Source: Trichothermofontia sp037445115 (GTDB lineage: Bacteria > Cyanobacteriota > Cyanobacteriia > B231). From it: a DNA stretch of 64,000 bases. Location of the stretch: assembly GCA_037445115.1 (NCBI GenBank), contig JBBILC010000006.1, forward strand, positions 10,006 to 74,005, in the 5' to 3' direction. Below, one piece after another: positions 1 to 7,831 of the stretch; position 1 is the stretch's first letter; each line of letters begins with the position of its first letter. The notes under the pieces are model-generated. The model made no database searches, was not told the origin of the DNA, and saw nothing but the letters and a program-made list of their open reading frames with translations. The translations under genes and the position numbers were made by a program.

Positions 1-323
1 GCAGCCACATTGCGCATCCCTTCGCGCACCATTGCCTGGGCTAGCACCGTCGCAGTGGTTGTACCATCGCCGGCAATATCCTTGGTTTTAGAAGCGACTT
101 CCTGCATCAACTTTGCGCCCACATTTTGGAAGGGGTCTTCCAACTCGATCTCTTTGGCGATCGTCACGCCATCGTTGACAATATCCGGGGCACCGAATTT
201 CTTCTCCAGGACAACGTTGCGACCACGGGGGCCAAGGGTGATGCGGACGGCATCCGCTAGGGCATTGATTCCCTGCTCCAGCGATTGTCGTGATTTTTCG
301 TCAAACGAGATCAGCTTCGCCAT
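1..323 (-). CDS. groL: Chaperonin GroEL2, N-terminal part (runs off window)
   Basis: This is the first 107 codons of a 60-kDa chaperonin, an ATP-driven protein-folding cage; the rest lies beyond base 1. The protein starts MAKLISFDE and contains the GroEL signatures ITLGPRGRNVVLEKKFG, IVNDGVTIAKEIELED and the ATP-binding GDGTTTATVLAQAM. The ATG is at 321-323, with AAGGTGAG upstream. The opening MAKLISFDE resembles the cyanobacterial GroEL2 paralogue rather than GroEL1. No groES lies directly upstream, as expected for the monocistronic groEL2. A CIRCE operator sits between this gene and the EamA gene, so HrcA control is likely. Confidence 0.95.
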   Translation of the reverse strand, partial: MAKLISFDEKSRQSLEQGINALADAVRITLGPRGRNVVLEKKFGAPDIVNDGVTIAKEIELEDPFQNVGAKLMQEVASKTKDIAGDGTTTATVLAQAMVREGMRNVA

Positions 324-369
324 ATCTCAGGTCTCACCTTGTGTTAATACCAATAGTCCACCCTTGAAT

Positions 370-396
370 TTATCACTCAAGCTTGGAGAGTGCTAA
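370..396 (-). promoter_or_regulatory. CIRCE operator (HrcA site) of groEL2
   Basis: The sequence is TTATCACTC, nine bases (AAGCTTGGA), then GAGTGCTAA. It matches the CIRCE consensus TTAGCACTC-N9-GAGTGCTAA with one mismatch in one arm. It lies 46 bases before the groEL start and just after the stop of the upstream EamA gene. HrcA, the heat-shock repressor, binds CIRCE in many bacteria including cyanobacteria. Confidence 0.9.
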
Positions 397-401
397 ACAA
401 A

Positions 402-1388
402 TTAAGGTGTGGATTTCTCCCGTTTGGGGGTGGTGTTACGGCTGAGAAAGAGGACCCCCAGGGTGACGATCGCCACGCCCGTCAACTGTACCCCATTGAG
501 ACGTTCCTGGATCGCCAACCAGGCCAACACTACGGTTAAAGCGGGATTACTGGCCCCAATGATGGCGGCGGTGGTTGCCCCAATTTGGCGAATGCCTAAG
601 TTATTGAGCAGGTGTCCGGCCAAGGTGACGATCGCTGAAAAGCTGCCACCCACCCACAGGGGCCACCAGGACAAGGGTGCAGCCGACTGCGGCCCCAGAC
701 TCAGGCTCACAGCAGACAGGAGCAGGGTGACCGCAAAACTGATCCAGGTGAAGGGGACGGGGTGGAGGGACGCAAAACTCTGCTGGGCGTTGATGGTATA
801 CAGGGCGTAGGCAAAGCCAGCCGTAATGCCACAGAGAATGCCGAGGGGACTGGCAACCCCGGCGATCGGGCGGCTGTGGGGTAGGGTCAGGACTGTCCCA
901 ACTAAAATCAAGCCCATGATGCCCCAGCGTTGAGGACTAGGGGGACTGCCAAAGGTATACCAGGCCATCAGGGCCGTGAAAACGGGATAGGTAAAAAAGA
1001 GGGTGAGGGCAATCCCCGTGGGAATTAGGCCCACTGAGACATAGAGCAGAGCCAGGTACAGAAACATCAAACCGCCCCCAGCCAGCGATCGCCCCAGTAG
1101 AAACCGCTGACCGGACCTACTGATCACCTGCATATCCCGCCAGGTAGCTGGATAGAGCGTGGTAGCCAGGGCGGCCATCAGGGGGACCACGATAGCCATA
1201 CGCATGAACAGTAGCAAGAACGAATGGGGTAGGGTGGGGGTGACAAAGCCCCCGGTGGGGAATAGGCCAAAGAGCGTCTGTTCCGTAAAGAGGACCCGCA
1301 CAATGACATTTTGAAAGCAGAAACAAAAGGCCGCAGCCAGAACCAGCAGAAAACCTAACACAGCGATAGCCTCAAGAGAACGCAACAC
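402..1388 (-). CDS. EamA/DMT-superfamily transporter
   Basis: A 328-residue, very hydrophobic protein of the drug/metabolite transporter superfamily, expected in the cytoplasmic membrane. It shows about ten membrane segments in two homologous halves, the EamA layout. The first half contains the segment LIPTGIALTLFFTYPVFTAL and the second IGATTAAIIGASNPALTVVL; the paired pattern is typical of EamA exporters. The substrate cannot be read from sequence. The start used is GTG at 1386-1388 with no clear ribosome site; a start slightly further in is possible. The short C-terminal tail is basic (TTPKREKSTP). Confidence 0.88.
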   Translation of the reverse strand: MLRSLEAIAVLGFLLVLAAAFCFCFQNVIVRVLFTEQTLFGLFPTGGFVTPTLPHSFLLLFMRMAIVVPLMAALATTLYPATWRDMQVISRSGQRFLLGRSLAGGGLMFLYLALLYVSVGLIPTGIALTLFFTYPVFTALMAWYTFGSPPSPQRWGIMGLILVGTVLTLPHSRPIAGVASPLGILCGITAGFAYALYTINAQQSFASLHPVPFTWISFAVTLLLSAVSLSLGPQSAAPLSWWPLWVGGSFSAIVTLAGHLLNNLGIRQIGATTAAIIGASNPALTVVLAWLAIQERLNGVQLTGVAIVTLGVLFLSRNTTPKREKSTP

Positions 1389-1668
1389 GTGAGAGTGAGC
1401 ACTGGGAATTGGCCGCCGCTAAAATCGGGACCTCCCCCTCCCCCCCATACTCAGCGCCAGAACATTAAGGAAACCTACAACCTCCCCTATCCCCTCCAGG
1501 GGGATGCTAGCCTAAGTAAAACGGTTAGGACGAGTGCATTGTCAAGCATAAGGATGAGTGCTCTCGGTAGGCTCAGCCCAAACCGAGCAGTGCCGGTCCG
1601 CTGTGCTGTCTGGACTGCCTCCGGACACGCTTGGCGAGTATTTCCTGATATTACGTGAGGTCTGCACT

Positions 1669-2874
1669 GTGGTTACAACCCCTGAACAAGTCCAAAGGCC
1701 GGTTGCGGACAGGGGAGCGATCGCCGATCGCGTGGCTGTCCTACTGATGGGCTATGGCGAAGTAGAACGTTATGAGGACTTTGCCAACTATAACGAACAG
1801 GCCCTCAATCTGCTCACGGCCAAGTTTGCCCCCGTGCCGACCTGGGTTTATCCCCCCTTAGCGCGGTTGTTAGCGGTATTTGATTTGCATGAGTGGGGGC
1901 ACCAGCATGGCAATTTCATTTCCCCCCACAATGCCATTTTTGAGCGGCAACGGGCGGGCATTGAGAAGCATTTACAAGCCCACTGGGGCGATCGGGTTAG
2001 GGTCTATAAAGCCTTTAACTTTTGTGCCCCCTTTCTACCGGCCCAGGTCTTGGCCCAAATGCAGGCAGATGGGTTTGATAAGCTGTTGATCTATCCGTTG
2101 TTAGTTGTGGATTCGATTTTCACCAGCGGCATTGCGATCGAGCAGGTGAACCGCGCCCTCGCGGGGATGGGCACCGAGACCCCCCATTGGGTGAAGGGAA
2201 TGCGCTATTTACCGTCGTTCTACGATCGGGCGGACTATTTGGATCTGTTGGCCGATTTGGTCGAGGCAAAGATCCAGGCGGATGTGATTATGGCCCATTT
2301 GCCCTCCCAGATTGGGATTGTGTTGATGAACCACGGCTGTCCGCACAAGGCGAAGGGATTTACGTCTGGTATTACCGAAAGTCAGCTTCTGTACGATCGG
2401 GTGCGCGATCGCCTCATTGAACGCTATCCCCTCATTTCCATCGGTTGGCTCAACCATGATACCCCCTTGATTGAATGGACCCAGCCCAATGTCCGACAAG
2501 CCGCGCGGAATTTGATTGATTTGGGGGCAACGGCGATCGTCCTGATGCCGATCGGGTTTGCCACGGAAAACCATGAAACCTTGCTCGATGTCGGGCATAT
2601 TATTGAAGACCTGCGACGGCGGCGGCCTGATGTTACCTATGTCCAAATGGACTGTGTGAATGATCATCCGGACTTTCTGCAAATGGCGGCGAGTTGGGTT
2701 AATCCCCTGATTGCTGACCTCTTGGCAGAGCAAAGTTTAGCAGTGAATCCAGCCCTCGCGATCGCCCAAGCGCCCCCTGCCCACGCGCACGATCATCCCG
2801 CCCATTCTCACCCGCATCCCCACGCCCATTCTCACCCGCATCCCCACGATCATCCCCATTCCCACTCCCACTAA
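1669..2874 (+). CDS. Ferrochelatase-family protein with histidine-rich C-terminal tail
   Basis: The core looks like a class II chelatase (HemH/ferrochelatase, PF00762). VAVLLMGYGE near the N-terminus corresponds to the first strand and loop. LMNHGCP matches the metal-site histidine segment (SAHGLP in HemH). GWLNHDTPLIEWTQP and LMPIGFATENHETL match the C-lobe with the catalytic glutamate. The C-terminal 31 residues hold 15 histidines alternating with Pro, Ser, Ala and Asp. No hydrophobic CAB helix, the usual tail of cyanobacterial HemH, is present. The start used is GTG 1669, preceded by GTGAGG; an ATG at 1558 would add 37 unconserved-looking residues. Function could be ferrochelatase, a nickel/cobalt chelatase, or metal storage or delivery; the family call is firm, the substrate is not. 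Confidence 0.8.
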   Translation: MVTTPEQVQRPVADRGAIADRVAVLLMGYGEVERYEDFANYNEQALNLLTAKFAPVPTWVYPPLARLLAVFDLHEWGHQHGNFISPHNAIFERQRAGIEKHLQAHWGDRVRVYKAFNFCAPFLPAQVLAQMQADGFDKLLIYPLLVVDSIFTSGIAIEQVNRALAGMGTETPHWVKGMRYLPSFYDRADYLDLLADLVEAKIQADVIMAHLPSQIGIVLMNHGCPHKAKGFTSGITESQLLYDRVRDRLIERYPLISIGWLNHDTPLIEWTQPNVRQAARNLIDLGATAIVLMPIGFATENHETLLDVGHIIEDLRRRRPDVTYVQMDCVNDHPDFLQMAASWVNPLIADLLAEQSLAVNPALAIAQAPPAHAHDHPAHSHPHPHAHSHPHPHDHPHSHSH

Positions 2875-3162
2875 CCCTGGCGTCAGCCCGCCGCGTCAAC
2901 CGAGATCCGCGATCGGCCACGCCCAAATACCTTGCAAAAGTGCCTTAGTAACTGAACAAATTGCGGGGCGCGGTGAATCTGAGCGGCGTCTCCAAGGCAG
3001 GGTAATTCACTGGACCCATCACGATCCGGCACGCCGTCATATTGGGGGGTGGCGGAGGCACAAGGGCAGAAGGTACCCGTAGAATTGGCCCATCTCTGGT
3101 GTTAAGGCGCTCCGTTCGGGTTGAGCCGGTCGAGGGCACGCAGGCTTAAGCGTGATAGTCCT

Positions 3163-4047
3163 TTAATCTCCCGCCGTGGTTTGAGAATGTTGGATTTCCG
3201 GCCAAGTACCCGTCCCTAATTGTTCGACTAACGGTGATGAATAGACCGTTTGCAGGTCGCCGCGCATGGCCAGTAATGCCAACCGATCGCTGACCCCTTG
3301 CTTCGCAAATCCCTGACTAAATTTGTAGCATTCATAAACCGATGTGAAGCCACTGGTTTGGAGACAGTTAACCAGGGACGGTCGGGTTAGCCAAAAGCTC
3401 TTGGGGTTATCGAGGGAAGCCCAAGCCGCCTGTTCCCGCTCCGCCAGGGAAGCCGCCTCTGCATGCTCCTGGTAGTATTCCCCCCAATAGGTTTGACCTT
3501 GATAGGTCTGCTCAACTACTGGTGTTAAACTAATGTGGGTATCCACGATCGCAAAGCCCCGACAGCAGGCCGCGAGTTGCTCGATAAAAGCGAACACATC
3601 GGGGGCATCCAAATGATAGAGAATTCCCAGGCATAAAATCACATCAAACTGACCGTAGTTAGCCACGCTTAAGTTGCGCACATCATCCTGGTAAAAGGTC
3701 AGGCGATCGAGCCGATGGATATCCTTAACAAATTGGGCTTTTTCTACACTCGCCTTACGGCCCTCAATGCCGACGACCTCAGCCCCTTGCAGCGCACATT
3801 CAATCGCGTACCATCCTTCTAAACAGGCTAAATCTAAAATCCGTAATTGTGTCCACGGACGACGGGCAATATCCGCCACAATTTGTGTGAGCCAACGGGG
3901 ACGAATATCACGGGCCGATTGGTTATCCAGGGTGTAAATACCGTGCCCCAAGTGGATATTGTGGGCTGTCCAAGGACCATATTGGGCGATGATCGCTTGT
4001 TTCGCCTGCTCAATTTGGGCAGCAGAGAGGGAGGCGTCAACCGACAT
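3163..4047 (-). CDS. Class I SAM-dependent methyltransferase
   Basis: A 294-residue cytosolic protein with a Rossmann-type methyltransferase core at about residues 65-180. The SAM-binding loop is LDLACLEG, a variant of the usual DxGxGxG. It is followed by VVGIEGRKASVEKAQF (acidic end of strand 2), FYQDDVRN and FDVILCLGILYHL (motif post-II). This combination, with a long N-terminal helix and the DLACLEG/YHL motifs, is typical of a DUF1698/CmoB-like or small-molecule methyltransferase group. The acceptor is unknown. The ATG is at 4045-4047. It sits just downstream of the inverted-repeat element at 4065-4237, which may occupy its promoter region. Confidence 0.85.
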   Translation of the reverse strand: MSVDASLSAAQIEQAKQAIIAQYGPWTAHNIHLGHGIYTLDNQSARDIRPRWLTQIVADIARRPWTQLRILDLACLEGWYAIECALQGAEVVGIEGRKASVEKAQFVKDIHRLDRLTFYQDDVRNLSVANYGQFDVILCLGILYHLDAPDVFAFIEQLAACCRGFAIVDTHISLTPVVEQTYQGQTYWGEYYQEHAEAASLAEREQAAWASLDNPKSFWLTRPSLVNCLQTSGFTSVYECYKFSQGFAKQGVSDRLALLAMRGDLQTVYSSPLVEQLGTGTWPEIQHSQTTAGD

Positions 4048-4064
4048 GGGCGTCTCTAGGGTAA

Positions 4065-4237
4065 GGGGTTAAAGCTGCTTGACTGACAACACTCGAACCG
4101 CCCTCACCCCAACCCCTCTCCCAGAGCGGGCGAGGGGCTTTTGAGCCAGTTTTTGGGGTTGAAGTCCCTTCGCCCCTTGTGGGAGAAGGGATTTAGGGAT
4201 GAGGGGAAAAGATTTGTCAGTCAAGCAGGGGGTTAAA
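4065..4237. mobile_element. MITE-like element: 15-bp perfect terminal inverted repeats with 9-bp target duplication
   Basis: CTGCTTGACTGACAA at 4075-4089 is the exact reverse complement of TTGTCAGTCAAGCAG at 4214-4228. Outside them lies the direct repeat GGGGTTAAA at 4065-4073 and 4229-4237, with one extra G at 4074. This is the layout of a transposed non-autonomous element. Inside is a second, nested inverted repeat: CCCTCACCCCAACCCCTC at 4101-4118 pairs imperfectly with GGGATTTAGGGATGAGGG near 4188-4205. That inner sequence is a well-known cyanobacterial dispersed repeat. There is no coding capacity. Confidence 0.75.
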
Positions 4238-4323
4238 ATCCTCTTGATTCTGCCCGGTTAAGGGATATTGTGCAATGGGCCATGAGGGGTCCGAATGCAA
4301 CAGGCAAAACGCCAAGTTCCCGG

Positions 4324-5142
4324 TTAGGGGGGGGAACCGGATTGCATCAACTGCTGCTTACAGGTTTGGGGGTCGCCCTGGCTAATCACACGGCCATTCT
4401 GGAGCAGGAAAGCGCCATCGCAATAGTCCAGTTCCTCTAAGCGATGCGTGACCCACAGGGCGGTAATCCCGCGCTGTTTGACGAGGGCTTGTACCCGACT
4501 GACGAGATCCCGTTGACTATCAGGGTCCAGGAGGGCAGTGGGTTCATCCAGCAGCAAGACCGGGCTATGGCGGGCGATCGCCCCTGCGATCGCGACGCGT
4601 TGTTTCTGGCCACCACTCAGGGCGTAGATCGGTCGCCGCTCAAACTCGGTTAGGCCGACGGCGGCTAGACTCTCCCACACCCGCTCCCGAATTTTTTGGG
4701 GGGGTAATTGCTCAGCGACGAGGCCAAAGGCAACATCAGCCCCCACCGTGGGCATCACCAGTTGGTGATCGGGGTTTTGGAAGACAAAGCCGACGGGTTG
4801 TAGGGCTTGGGTGTGGCCCGATTGCGGGGTCAACAGGCCCGCCAGAATCCGCAATAGGGTGGATTTACCGCTGCCATTGGTACCCAACAACATCCAAAAT
4901 TCCCCCTGGGGCACCGTCAGGGAACATTGGTCGAGGACCCATTGTGCCGGTGTCCATTGAAAGGCAATGCGATCGACCACGATCGCCGGTGACGCAATTG
5001 TGGTGTCCGGGGGTACGTCATTCACCCGCGCCTGATCCCCCCTTGCCGCACTTATCCTGAGCTGATCCACTATTCTGAGCCACGCTCTGATCCCCAGTGT
5101 TAGGTCATGCCACACTTCTGGTGTTTTAGCCTTCTGCCTCAT
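4324..5142 (-). CDS. ABC transporter ATPase, CbiO/ECF-like
   Basis: An ATP-binding cassette subunit with all motifs: Walker A GTNGSGKST, Q-loop FVFQNPDHQLV, signature LSGGQKQRVAIAGAI, Walker B VLLLDEPTALLDPDSQ and switch WVTHRLEELDYCD. The QNPDHQ Q-loop and the LDYCD end are typical of CbiO-like, energy-coupling-factor ATPases for metals or vitamins. No permease is encoded next to it, so the substrate is open; many cyanobacteria carry such an orphan ATPase. The start is uncertain. The frame stays open to 5229, but ATG at 5140-5142 limits overlap with the upstream small gene to 17 bases. GTG at 5070 is also possible and gives a protein closer to the usual family length. Confidence 0.88.
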   Translation of the reverse strand: MRQKAKTPEVWHDLTLGIRAWLRIVDQLRISAARGDQARVNDVPPDTTIASPAIVVDRIAFQWTPAQWVLDQCSLTVPQGEFWMLLGTNGSGKSTLLRILAGLLTPQSGHTQALQPVGFVFQNPDHQLVMPTVGADVAFGLVAEQLPPQKIRERVWESLAAVGLTEFERRPIYALSGGQKQRVAIAGAIARHSPVLLLDEPTALLDPDSQRDLVSRVQALVKQRGITALWVTHRLEELDYCDGAFLLQNGRVISQGDPQTCKQQLMQSGSPP

Positions 5143-5413
5143 CCTTGGACAGGGCAAAGAAGCCAGGTGGGCGTCCGGAGGCGGCAGCGGTACCCGATTT
5201 TTCGGATACCTGGACAGCAAGGATTTCACTTGTTAGAACCGCAATTTTTTTATCCACCTCTTTCTCGCAGGTTAACTCCAGGAGGGGGGTCGCTGCACTG
5301 TTCTGCATCACGGACAGAATGTGCTGATAGAGCGCCATTGCATCCGCCTCAGACTTACGTTGCACCGAGAGGGAAACGGGGGAATAGCGCAGGACTAATT
5401 CGAGAAGAAACAT
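5126..5413 (-). CDS. Conserved cyanobacterial small protein, function unknown
   Basis: A 95-residue soluble protein. It starts MFLLELVLRYSPVSLSVQRK and ends with the acidic tail FFALSKDEAEG. The SVQRKSEADAMALYQ stretch and the SGRPPGFFAL motif look conserved, and I recall similar short proteins across cyanobacteria, but I cannot name a function. It is placed directly upstream of, and slightly overlapping, the ABC ATPase, so the two are probably co-transcribed. No clear ribosome site is visible. Confidence 0.72.
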   Translation of the reverse strand: MFLLELVLRYSPVSLSVQRKSEADAMALYQHILSVMQNSAATPLLELTCEKEVDKKIAVLTSEILAVQVSEKSGTAAASGRPPGFFALSKDEAEG

Positions 5414-5540
5414 GGGGATGGTGTGATGATGAGTACAGCAAGCCTATCCTAGCTGATCCCTGTCGCCTTAAGCATCGGGTGGGTGCAGGTGGGGCCGATC
5501 GCGTATTATCTCTCAGCAGAGTTGTGACGGTTAGCTGCTT

Positions 5541-6419
5541 ATGTCCCTTGTCCCCACCCCGCGCCAAATTTTGGCAACGTTGCTGCCGCCCTTGCGGCTA
5601 GCCGCCGCCTACGCCCGCCAAATTCAACCCCAGATCGCCCGCCGTCCGGCCAAGGCTGCTGATAGTGTTTTCGGGGCCGCCCTCAGTGATGCCGATCTGT
5701 CGATCCAAACCCTGGTGGAGGTGGCGATGCTGGCCCATTTCCCGTCCCTCCGTTTCTATGGGGAGGAATACGAGCAGTCCTATAACACCAAATACTTGCG
5801 GGCGATCGCCCTGGGGGAGCCGGATGATTACCTGGTTACTCTGGACCCGATCGATGGCACCCAGTTTTACCTTGATGGGCACGACAATTATCAAATTATC
5901 CTGAGTGTCCTCAATACCGATGACTATGAAGCCGTGATCGCCCTCAACCCTGCCCAAGATACCTACTGCTATGCCCTCCGGGGGCAAGGGTGCTGGTTGG
6001 GTCCCCTGACGGCAACGCTAGACGATTGCCAACCCCTCCGTATCCAAAATCCTCAACCCACCATTTTGCTGGGTTGGGGGATGGAAAAGTATGGACCCGC
6101 CCTGCGCGATCGCTACACCGTGATCGATGTCGCCAAAGGCTATTCTGCCACCCAGCAGATTCCCAATGTTAATGGAATGCTCAGCGGCGAGCTGGCCGGC
6201 GTGATTATTCGCAATGGCAATTTTATCGATGGCGCTGCCCTAGCCTTTATGGCCCAGGAAGCCGGGGCGATCGTCTCCACCCATGCGGGCCTGCCCCCAC
6301 CCCCCCTGATTGATTGCATGGCCTATCGCCGCCCTGGCCTAGTGATTGCCGCCTCACGGGAAGTTCAGCAGGACCTTCTCCAGGCGATCGCCGCCATCCC
6401 CGATCGCCCCGATCGCTAA
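5541..6419 (+). CDS. Inositol monophosphatase-family protein
   Basis: A 292-residue enzyme of the lithium-sensitive metal-dependent phosphatase family (IMPase, FBPase and PAP phosphatase). It has the metal ligands in FYGEEYEQ and the signature LDPIDGTQFYLDG, where the aspartates bind two or three Mg ions. The C-terminal WDxAAG-type motif is altered to FIDGAALAFMAQEAGA, which keeps the Asp and the glycine. Substrates could be inositol phosphate, 3'-phosphoadenosine phosphate or a sugar phosphate; the sequence does not decide. Its stop overlaps the stop of the convergent gene by four bases. Confidence 0.87.
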   Translation: MSLVPTPRQILATLLPPLRLAAAYARQIQPQIARRPAKAADSVFGAALSDADLSIQTLVEVAMLAHFPSLRFYGEEYEQSYNTKYLRAIALGEPDDYLVTLDPIDGTQFYLDGHDNYQIILSVLNTDDYEAVIALNPAQDTYCYALRGQGCWLGPLTATLDDCQPLRIQNPQPTILLGWGMEKYGPALRDRYTVIDVAKGYSATQQIPNVNGMLSGELAGVIIRNGNFIDGAALAFMAQEAGAIVSTHAGLPPPPLIDCMAYRRPGLVIAASREVQQDLLQAIAAIPDRPDR

Positions 6420-6700
6420 GGCTTAGCTGAAAGGGTCTGCCAGTCTGCATCAATGTTGCCCAGCTCTAATAAGAGGCTTTGGGCTTGCTCGTCGGGTTGT
6501 TGCAGGAGATAGTTCACGAGGGCCGCATGCAGGCCGTTGCCAATCCGGTAGTGGGCCTCAACACTGGGCTGGGGAGCCTGGTAGTTACCCAGAAGTTGAC
6601 GGCGGATGAAGCGGGCAAGCTCCAGCGATCGATGGCTATATTGCGGCGGTAGGAACTGCAGTTCCTGGATGAGGAGATCTAACTGGCTGGCAATGCTCAT
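6416..6700 (-). CDS. Small conserved protein of unknown function
   Basis: About 94 residues from ATG 6698-6700 (MSIASQLDLL); an in-frame earlier start at 6790 would add 30 unlikely residues. The protein is predicted helical, with FLPPQYSHRSLELARFIRRQLL followed by LHAALVNYLLQQPDEQAQSLLLELG. It has no membrane segment and no motif I recognise. It resembles short cyanobacterium-specific hypothetical proteins. It converges with the IMPase-family gene. Confidence 0.6.
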   Translation of the reverse strand: MSIASQLDLLIQELQFLPPQYSHRSLELARFIRRQLLGNYQAPQPSVEAHYRIGNGLHAALVNYLLQQPDEQAQSLLLELGNIDADWQTLSAKP

Positions 6701-6830
6701 AAAATATTGTCTAGATAGATGCGATGAGGGGTCTAACCCCCTACTCCTAGAATGGGCTGCCGCTGCCCGGTTGATCGTTCCTTGCCACAAATCTTCTCAA
6801 AGGCTCCCCTAGCCATCCCCTAGCCATCCC

Positions 6831-7262
6831 CTAGCCAAAATTGACAAGAACGCTATCCCCCTCAATTTTGGCGGTGTAGGTGGTGAGGGGTTTTTCCGCT
6901 GGGCCTTGGGCCAGTGTCCCGGCTTCTGTAAACTTAGCGTCGTGGCAGGGACACACAAAGGCTTTAGTGTCACCTTGCCATTCCACAATACAGCCCTTAT
7001 GGGTACAGGTCGGATTGACGGCAGTTAGGGTATCAGCATTGGCCGGATCACGGACGACTAACACCGGTTGCGCCAGATTCTCGTTGAGCAAGCCGCCAGG
7101 GTTATCCAGCGCCGCCACTGTACCCACAACCTGGAAGCCATCGGCACGGGTTGGGGCGGCATTCGTCGCCGTCGGGTTGCTCTCACAGCCAGACATGACG
7201 ACGGGGAGGGAACTGACCACCCCGCCAACGCCAACCCACCCAATAAAGTCTCGACGTTTCAT
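6831..7262 (-). CDS. Rieske [2Fe-2S] protein, probable Tat-exported lipoprotein
   Basis: From ATG 7260-7262 this is a 143-residue protein. It opens MKRRDFIGWVG (a twin-arginine-like signal), followed by a hydrophobic stretch and a lipobox-like VVMSGC with Cys26. The Rieske cluster ligands are present: Cys86-Thr-His88 and Cys104-x-x-His107, with Cys91 and Cys106 placed for the usual disulfide (CTHKGC and CPCHDAKF). Unlike PetC it has no long N-terminal transmembrane anchor sequence of the cytochrome b6f type. It therefore looks like a small periplasmic or thylakoid-lumen electron carrier held by lipid. An upstream TTG at 7274 is less likely. Confidence 0.87.
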   Translation of the reverse strand: MKRRDFIGWVGVGGVVSSLPVVMSGCESNPTATNAAPTRADGFQVVGTVAALDNPGGLLNENLAQPVLVVRDPANADTLTAVNPTCTHKGCIVEWQGDTKAFVCPCHDAKFTEAGTLAQGPAEKPLTTYTAKIEGDSVLVNFG

Positions 7263-7831
7263 AGGAATACCCAATAGTGCATCAACTGGCCCCTAGCAAA
7301 TCTAGTGGGCCTGCGACGATCGCGACCTTGCCAAGCCCTTAGCCCGATCGCGCCGTCAGTTTTTAGCTTAGCGACTCATCCCCGCAATCGACAGCGATCG
7401 CCGCTTGCTCGGAGCGGGAATAATCACAGTTGAGGGCAGCCTTGATTTAAACAACATTGATGTTGATTTTTGTGTTGCTATTGCTATACAAGGCTATTGG
7501 CCCCTAGGCTCAAACATTCCTCAAAAGAATCTAAAATTATGGGTCAGGTAATAGCAGGGATGCGACAATAGTTTTAGATTTTTTCAATATCAGTCACTCG
7601 AATTTTAAATCTATTTTCAATTACAGTCATTATCGCAACAGCCAGATACAATCCCAATCCTGACTCAATCCTGTAAAGTCATACAGACAGGCGATCATAG
7701 CTTGATTGCAATAAATGTTTATCTTGGCAGCAGGTGTTACTAAAACTTTGGACAACAGCGCTTTTGGAGGTTAAGTTTTCAAGTTCAGCTTGCAGCTTCT
7801 TTATTAATTCTTTAGATTTCAAGGAAGTAGG
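7263..7831. other. 569-bp spacer between the Rieske gene and hoxE
   Basis: No gene is seen. The region becomes AT-rich towards hoxE and should hold the hydrogenase operon promoter and the divergent Rieske promoter. It contains the inverted repeat at 7528-7584 listed separately. I could not identify a convincing LexA, AbrB or NtcA (GTA-N8-TAC) site by eye. The hoxE ribosome site AAGGAAGTAGG ends the spacer. Confidence 0.6.
7528..7584 (+). promoter_or_regulatory. Inverted repeat with T-run upstream of hoxE
   Basis: AATCTAAAATTAT at 7528-7540 is reverse-complementary, 12 of 13 bases, to ATAGTTTTAGATT at 7568-7580. The right arm runs into six T residues (7579-7584). As RNA it could form a stem with a 27-base loop resembling an attenuator; as DNA it could be a dyad operator. 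It lies about 250 bases before hoxE. Confidence 0.4.

Noticed and set aside
2945..3139. A 64-codon minus-strand gene after the ferrochelatase-like gene
   Set aside because: Proline-rich low-complexity translation without conservation signs or a ribosome site.
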